Source of the DNA: Sulfurimicrobium sp031426915
GTDB taxonomy: Bacteria; Pseudomonadota; Gammaproteobacteria; Burkholderiales; Sulfuricellaceae
Reading direction: 5' to 3'
Assembly (NCBI GenBank): GCA_031426915.1
Contig: JASJPB010000004.1
Location: forward strand, 43,998-107,997
DNA length: 64,000 nucleotides
Below, piece by piece: positions 59,985 to 64,000 of the stretch. The number at the start of each line of letters is the position of its first letter. The first letter of the stretch is position 1. A program made the position numbers and the translations under genes. A model generated the notes under the pieces. The model did no database searches. It saw only the letters and a program-made list of their open reading frames with translations, and was not told where the DNA came from.

Positions 59985-60363
59985 CAGCGAACAACCCGGA
60001 CAAACGCTGGCGGTAACAGCGGAAGCGCTATACATCGCCAACCTGCTGCTGGCGCCCGGGCTGTGCTTCATTATCCTGCTACGCCTGTATTTCAAGCACC
60101 GCGCGAGCGCGCCATCACTGGCCGTATGTCATTTGAAGCAAACCATTTCCGCCAGCATCTGGGCGGGGATTCTGCTGGTAATCGCCAACCTCGCCATTAT
60201 CCTGCTCGGCGGCTACACCTCGGCCAACACCTGGACCGTGGCCATCATCTATTTCACCACCTGCCATTCCACCCTGGTACTGCTGGGCATACTCGGCCTG
60301 GCCAAGGCGATGGCGGGGCAGAATTACGTTTATCCGCTGCTGGGCAAACGCTGCGATGGATAA
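59965..60363 (+). CDS. membrane protein of the nor cluster, unknown
   Basis: A 132-residue protein with three or four helices (IANLLLAPGLCFIILLRLYF, ISASIWAGILLVIANLAIILL and TLVLLGILGLAKAMAG). The ATG at 59965 overlaps the norQ end by 20 bases, and its stop overlaps the next gene by eight bases, so it is co-translated. I recognise no family. The stretch TTCHSTLVLLG has one histidine and one cysteine. Confidence 0.72.
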   Translation: MPPLADDSEQPGQTLAVTAEALYIANLLLAPGLCFIILLRLYFKHRASAPSLAVCHLKQTISASIWAGILLVIANLAIILLGGYTSANTWTVAIIYFTTCHSTLVLLGILGLAKAMAGQNYVYPLLGKRCDG

Positions 60364-61321
60364 AACCCAGCGCAAGCGCCTGCTGGCGCAGGCCGGCTTC
60401 TTCATGCTATTCCTGCTGGCGCCGGTGTTCGACCTGTTCCGCCTCGATCTCAACCTCAAGCATTTCTTTTTCCTCGGCATGCACTGGACCCTGGGGCTGG
60501 ACGATTTTATCGCCGGCAAAATCGACGCCTCCCAGGCCGCCATCAATATCGTGCTGCGCGGCGGCCTGCCTATCCTCGGCACCATCGCCTTCGGCGTGTG
60601 GATATCCTGGAAATACGGTCGCCTTTACTGCGGCTGGCTGTGCCCCCACTTCTCCGTGGTGGAAACCATCAACCAGCTCATGCGCCGCACCATCGGCCGG
60701 CAAAGCCTGTGGGATCGCCACCCGCTGCCGGAAAAAAATGCCGATGGCAGCCTCACCAAGGCCAACCCGCTCTACTGGCTGGTGCTGCTGCCGCTGGTAA
60801 TCGCCTTCGCCTTCCTGTGGGCCATCGCGCTGCTGACCTACCTGCTGCCGCCGGCCGAGATCTACGGCAACCTGTGGCACGGCGCGCTGACCCGCAACCA
60901 GAGCGTGTTCCTCGGCGCCGGCACCCTCGCCTTCTTCGTCGAATTCATGTTCGCGCGCCACCTGTTCTGCCGCTACGCCTGTGCCGTCGGCCTGTTCCAG
61001 AGTTTGGCCTGGATGGGCAACCGCAAGGCGCTGGTGATCGGCTTCGACCGCCGCCGCGTCGAATCCTGCGTTAGCTGCAACGCAGCCTGCGACAACGTGT
61101 GCCCGATGCGTATCCAGCCGCGCAGCATCAAGCGCCACATGTTCACTTGCACCCAGTGCAACCAGTGCGCCAACGCCTGTTCCCAGGTACAGGCGAACAA
61201 TCCCCATGGCACGCTGCTGAAGTGGGTCGACCATGAATGCGCGCTGGACAAGTCGGCGCGGGATTTCGGGCATCACATCGACATTCCGGAGCATTGCTAC
61301 CAGCCAAAGGTCAAACGATAG
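60356..61321 (+). CDS. CcoG/NapH-like membrane ferredoxin
   Basis: A 321-residue protein with about five helices and two ferredoxin-type clusters near the C-terminus: CVSCNAACDNVCP and CTQCNQCANACSQ. Cysteine motifs GRLYCGWLCPHFSVVE and RHLFCRYACAVGLFQ lie in the membrane half, as in CcoG (RdxA), NosR and NapH. It is the last gene of the nor island, translationally coupled to the membrane protein before it. It could pass electrons or assist metal insertion for NorB; which of these is unknown. Confidence 0.85.
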   Translation: MDKTQRKRLLAQAGFFMLFLLAPVFDLFRLDLNLKHFFFLGMHWTLGLDDFIAGKIDASQAAINIVLRGGLPILGTIAFGVWISWKYGRLYCGWLCPHFSVVETINQLMRRTIGRQSLWDRHPLPEKNADGSLTKANPLYWLVLLPLVIAFAFLWAIALLTYLLPPAEIYGNLWHGALTRNQSVFLGAGTLAFFVEFMFARHLFCRYACAVGLFQSLAWMGNRKALVIGFDRRRVESCVSCNAACDNVCPMRIQPRSIKRHMFTCTQCNQCANACSQVQANNPHGTLLKWVDHECALDKSARDFGHHIDIPEHCYQPKVKR

Positions 61322-61390
61322 CAAAGGGGATGCCGCTTACCCGTAAGCGCAAGTCGACAAGAGGCCGCCGCAACGCCAAGCGATAACATT

Positions 61391-61432
61391 ATCCTTGCAA
61401 TTCATGGAATGAAACTCCAGAATTGCAAGGAT
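61391..61432 (+). promoter_or_regulatory. 13-bp inverted repeat covering the ribosome-binding site and start of the DUF4143 gene
   Basis: ATCCTTGCAATTC (61391-61403) and GAATTGCAAGGAT (61420-61432) are exact reverse complements with a 16-base loop. The right arm contains the AAGG ribosome-binding site and the first two bases of the ATG at 61431. Folded as RNA it would hide the start; as DNA it could be an operator. Confidence 0.8.
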
Positions 61433-62609
61433 GATTACCCGAATTCTCAGCGCCCAGCTCTCCGACGCCATCGCCCACTCCCCTGCCGTGGCACTGCTGG
61501 GGCCACGGCAGGTGGGCAAAACCACGCTTGCCCTGGAGATTGGCAAGGCAAGCGACCAGCTCGCGCTGTATCTGGATCTCGAATCCGAGCAGGACAGGGC
61601 CAAGCTATCCCAAGCAGAACTTTACCTCGCCGACCATCAAGACAAACTGGTCATTCTTGACGAGGTGCATCGTGCGCCCGGCCTGTTTCCCGTGCTGCGT
61701 GGCCTGATTGACCGGGGCCGTCGCGCTGGACGACGGGCGGGTCAATACCTGTTGCTGGGTTCCGCCTCCCTCGACCTGCTCAAGCAGACGGGCGAGACAC
61801 TGGCTGGCCGTGTCGCCTACCTTGAGCTGACGCCCTTTCAAGTGCTGGAAACCCGCCACCTGCCGATTGACGAACTGTGGGTACGCGGCGGATTCCCGGA
61901 AAGCCTGCTCGCCCCGGACAACGCGCGCAGCCTGCGCTGGCGGCAGGACTTCATCCGCACTTACCTGGAGCGGGACATTCCCCAGTTCGGCCCGCGCATC
62001 GCCGCCGAAACCCTGCGCCGCTTCTGGGGCATGCTCGCCCACCATCAGGGCGGACTGCTGAACACCTCACAGCTGGCGCGCAACCTGGGTGTTGACGTCA
62101 AAACCGCCGGCGGCTACCTGGATCTTCTGGTGGATTTGCTGCTGGTGCGCCGCCTGCCGCCCTGGCATGCCAACCTGGGCAAGCGCCTGGTAAAGTCGCC
62201 CAAGGTCTACGTGCGCGACAGCGGCCTGGTTCATGCCTTGCTCGGCATCCCGGACAAGGAATCCCTGCTCGGCCACCCCGTTGTCGGCCAAAGCTGGGAA
62301 TGCTTTGTCATCGAGAACCTGCTCGCCGCCGCGCAAACTGGCGGCAAGGGCGACGTTCAGGCCTATTTCTACCGCACCAGCGCAGGCGCCGAAATCGATC
62401 TGCTACTGGCCTGGCCGGATGCCAGCCTGTGGGCCATCGAAATCAAGCGCAGCCTCGCGCCCAAAGCGGAACGCGGCTTTCATGCCGCCTGCGCCGACCT
62501 TCAGCCCGCGCGCAAATTCGTGGTTTACCCCGGCCAGGAACGCTATCGCCTGGCGGAGGACATCGAAGCGATCTCCCTGCTCGGGCTGGCGCAGGAAATA
62601 CATGGTTGA
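61431..62609 (+). CDS. AAA ATPase with DUF4143 domain
   Basis: A 392-residue protein. Walker A GPRQVGKTTLAL, Walker B LVILDEVHRAPGL, and the C-terminal DUF4143 domain (GLVHALLGIPDKESLLGHPVVG and nuclease-like AEIDLLLAW ... WAIEIKRS, a possible PD-(D/E)xK fold) are seen. Such genes are scattered in mobile regions and their function is unsettled. It stands alone behind a start-codon hairpin. Confidence 0.88.
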   Translation: MITRILSAQLSDAIAHSPAVALLGPRQVGKTTLALEIGKASDQLALYLDLESEQDRAKLSQAELYLADHQDKLVILDEVHRAPGLFPVLRGLIDRGRRAGRRAGQYLLLGSASLDLLKQTGETLAGRVAYLELTPFQVLETRHLPIDELWVRGGFPESLLAPDNARSLRWRQDFIRTYLERDIPQFGPRIAAETLRRFWGMLAHHQGGLLNTSQLARNLGVDVKTAGGYLDLLVDLLLVRRLPPWHANLGKRLVKSPKVYVRDSGLVHALLGIPDKESLLGHPVVGQSWECFVIENLLAAAQTGGKGDVQAYFYRTSAGAEIDLLLAWPDASLWAIEIKRSLAPKAERGFHAACADLQPARKFVVYPGQERYRLAEDIEAISLLGLAQEIHG

Positions 62610-62752
62610 GTTTCGATACTGAAAGGCTACCGGCTTCACCCCCGGTTCGGCCGCGTGGATAGCCATGCGGAAAAGCGCCCATCAATGAGTTTGCCTTGCA
62701 ACCACAACCCGGATAGACTAACACCTAGCTAACACAACTCCGGGAGATTGCC

Positions 62753-62995
62753 ATGCAACTCGTCAACATCCACGAGGCCAAGACCCAGCTTTCCAAACTG
62801 CTCGAACAAGTTCAAGCCGGAGAGGACGTAGTGATCGCCAAGGCCGGCGCGCCCATCGTCCGCCTGATCCCCTACGCGCCACCCAGGCGCGGGATCGCGC
62901 CGCCCGGCGCGATGGAAGGCGAAGGCAGGATCGCCGACGATTTCGATGCGCCCATCGACGAACTGTTCAATTCCCTCAAAGACCCCGCCGCATGA
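62753..62995 (+). CDS. Phd/YefM family antitoxin
   Basis: An 80-residue protein beginning MQLVNIHEAKTQLSKLLEQV, the Phd/YefM DNA-binding domain, followed by AGAPIVRLIPY and an acidic tail that would inhibit the toxin. GGGAG lies before the ATG. It overlaps the toxin gene by four bases (ATGA). Confidence 0.92.
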   Translation: MQLVNIHEAKTQLSKLLEQVQAGEDVVIAKAGAPIVRLIPYAPPRRGIAPPGAMEGEGRIADDFDAPIDELFNSLKDPAA

Positions 62996-63378
62996 GATTG
63001 CTGCTCGACACCCATTTGGCGCTGTGGTGGCTGATTCGCGCTCAGCGCGTCCCCGCCGAGGCGCGGGAACTGGTCGAAAGCGCCGCCGATCCGGTGGCCA
63101 TCAGCCGCGCCTCGTTATGGGAAATGGCGATCAAAATTTCCATCGGCAAGCTGGAAATCGACCTGCCGCGATTCGTCAAAATGGCCGAAGCTTCCGGCTT
63201 CGAATGGCTGGACATCAAGAACGAACATCTTTTGTCCCTTGCCGCCTTGCCGCTTTTCGAGGATCACCGCGACCCGTTCGACCGCCTGCTGGTGGCGCAA
63301 AGCCGGACTGAGCCGCTGGTGCTGCTGACGAGCGACGCCAAACTGGTTCGTTATGGATCGACTGTGCGCGTAGTTTGA
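62992..63378 (+). CDS. PIN-domain toxin (VapC family)
   Basis: A 128-residue PIN ribonuclease with catalytic acids in MRLLLDTHLALWW, RASLWEMAIKISIG, DHRDPFDRLLVAQS and LLTSD. Second toxin of this fold in the window (the other is at 24739-25146), but with a different antitoxin class. Confidence 0.92.
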   Translation: MRLLLDTHLALWWLIRAQRVPAEARELVESAADPVAISRASLWEMAIKISIGKLEIDLPRFVKMAEASGFEWLDIKNEHLLSLAALPLFEDHRDPFDRLLVAQSRTEPLVLLTSDAKLVRYGSTVRVV

Positions 63379-63528
63379 CGCAATAAAACTCAGCAGCAAC
63401 CGATCACGTCATCCCTTAGATTCTTGAAATCGGCTAATGGTGAAATGCGTGATATCAAGACCCTGCCTTCCATAAAATCAGTTATTTGGATGGTGTTTCT
63501 TGGCCCGCATATTGGTCCACGACCTCTC

Positions 63529-63921
63529 CTAGTTGCACTTCACGGGCTTGCCGTCCGCGCCCGCGCAGGACTGCGTTGGCGCCGGAAGCGGGGCGGTATT
63601 GATGTTGTCGACGTGGGGCGTGGGCGGCGGCGTGACCGTCGCCGCCTTTTTCCTGGCCTGGTCTTTCTTCTTAGGCGGCGGCATCGTCGGGGCAATGTGC
63701 GGCGTGGGGCCGCTCGTCTCGACCGCGAAGTCGGTGCAGACATCCTTGCAGTCGTAGTTCTCGGTTCGCACGCACTTCCCGTCCACCTTCTGGACGCAGC
63801 GCGTCTTGCATTCGGTGCGCCAGGTGCCGCAGTTCTCCAGCGCGAGTGCCGGCGCCGGGAATGCCAGCATCATGGCCAACGCGGCCCCAAGGCCTAGGCC
63901 AAGGCTTCTTCGGGTGTCCAT
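63529..63921 (-). CDS. Cys-rich exported protein of unknown function
   Basis: A 130-residue protein with a signal peptide (cut near APALALENC). The mature part has six cysteines within 40 residues (CGTWRTECKTRCVQKV, CVRTENYDCKDVC), then a Pro/Lys-rich linker and a C-terminal CAGADGKPVKC. The spacing suggests disulfides. AAGGAGAG precedes the ATG at 63921. I recognise no family. Convergent with the PIN toxin gene. Confidence 0.75.
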   Translation of the reverse strand: MDTRRSLGLGLGAALAMMLAFPAPALALENCGTWRTECKTRCVQKVDGKCVRTENYDCKDVCTDFAVETSGPTPHIAPTMPPPKKKDQARKKAATVTPPPTPHVDNINTAPLPAPTQSCAGADGKPVKCN

Positions 63922-64000
63922 TACGCTCTCCTTTCGTCGGGTTTCCCTAACGACGCTGTAGAAAAAGTATCATCTCCGCATCTTGCCTCAACTGACCTTG

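Overview
This window reads as the chromosome of a betaproteobacterium, most likely an autotrophic or facultative denitrifier of the Nitrosomonadales (Sulfuricellaceae/Gallionellaceae type). That placement is inferred from protein character: EF-P with Arg32 next to its rhamnosyltransferase EarP, the tol-pal/ruv/yebC order, a TusA/DsrE sulfur-relay pair, a YeeE-type thiosulfate transporter and a cNOR gene cluster. No rRNA gene is present to confirm it.

Layout. 0-8 kb is housekeeping: panD, efp-earP, a DJ-1 protein, yajQ, ppnP, the arginine genes argD-argF-argG, and rpsT. 8-20 kb holds a YeeE/YedE sulfur transporter, queE-queC, the cell-envelope operon ybgC-tolQRAB-pal-cpoB, and yebC-ruvC-ruvA-ruvB. 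A hicAB toxin-antitoxin pair splits ruvA from ruvB, and ruvC has no ordinary start codon. 20-31 kb holds a HerA-like ATPase, ycaO, hemF, a DUF302 protein, a vapBC pair, a CapA-type phosphatase, rdgC, slyX, a DnaQ/GIY-YIG nuclease, tRNA-Leu(CAA) and a heme protein. 31-41 kb holds queA-tgt-yajC-secD-secF, a DedA protein and a DUF2339/DUF3999 pair.

41-45 kb is an anaerobic module: a Dnr-type Crp/Fnr regulator and a class III ribonucleotide reductase. The glycyl-radical motif of this enzyme lies on a separate 64-residue protein with its own ribosome-binding site, and two NrdR boxes precede the operon. 45-51 kb is accessory: a decayed TPR lipoprotein gene, a TetR regulator whose operator motif is repeated in front of tusA-dsrE, a PH-domain protein, a solitary ParB-like protein, VOC and cupin proteins, and a long palindromic repeat.

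51-61.3 kb is a nitric-oxide island: nnrS, a hemerythrin, two DUF2249 proteins, two related histidine-bearing membrane proteins, norC-norB-norE-norF-norQ, an undescribed membrane protein and a CcoG-like ferredoxin. Three TTGAT/ATCAA-type boxes sit in its promoters, and the Dnr-like protein 10 kb away has the E-x-x-S-R recognition helix expected to read them. 61.3-64 kb is accessory again: a DUF4143 ATPase behind a start-codon hairpin, a phd/PIN pair and a Cys-rich exported protein.

Long palindromes are frequent between genes. Three carry the same G/C-AAAG or CACAGAG periodic style and two are larger MITE-like elements.
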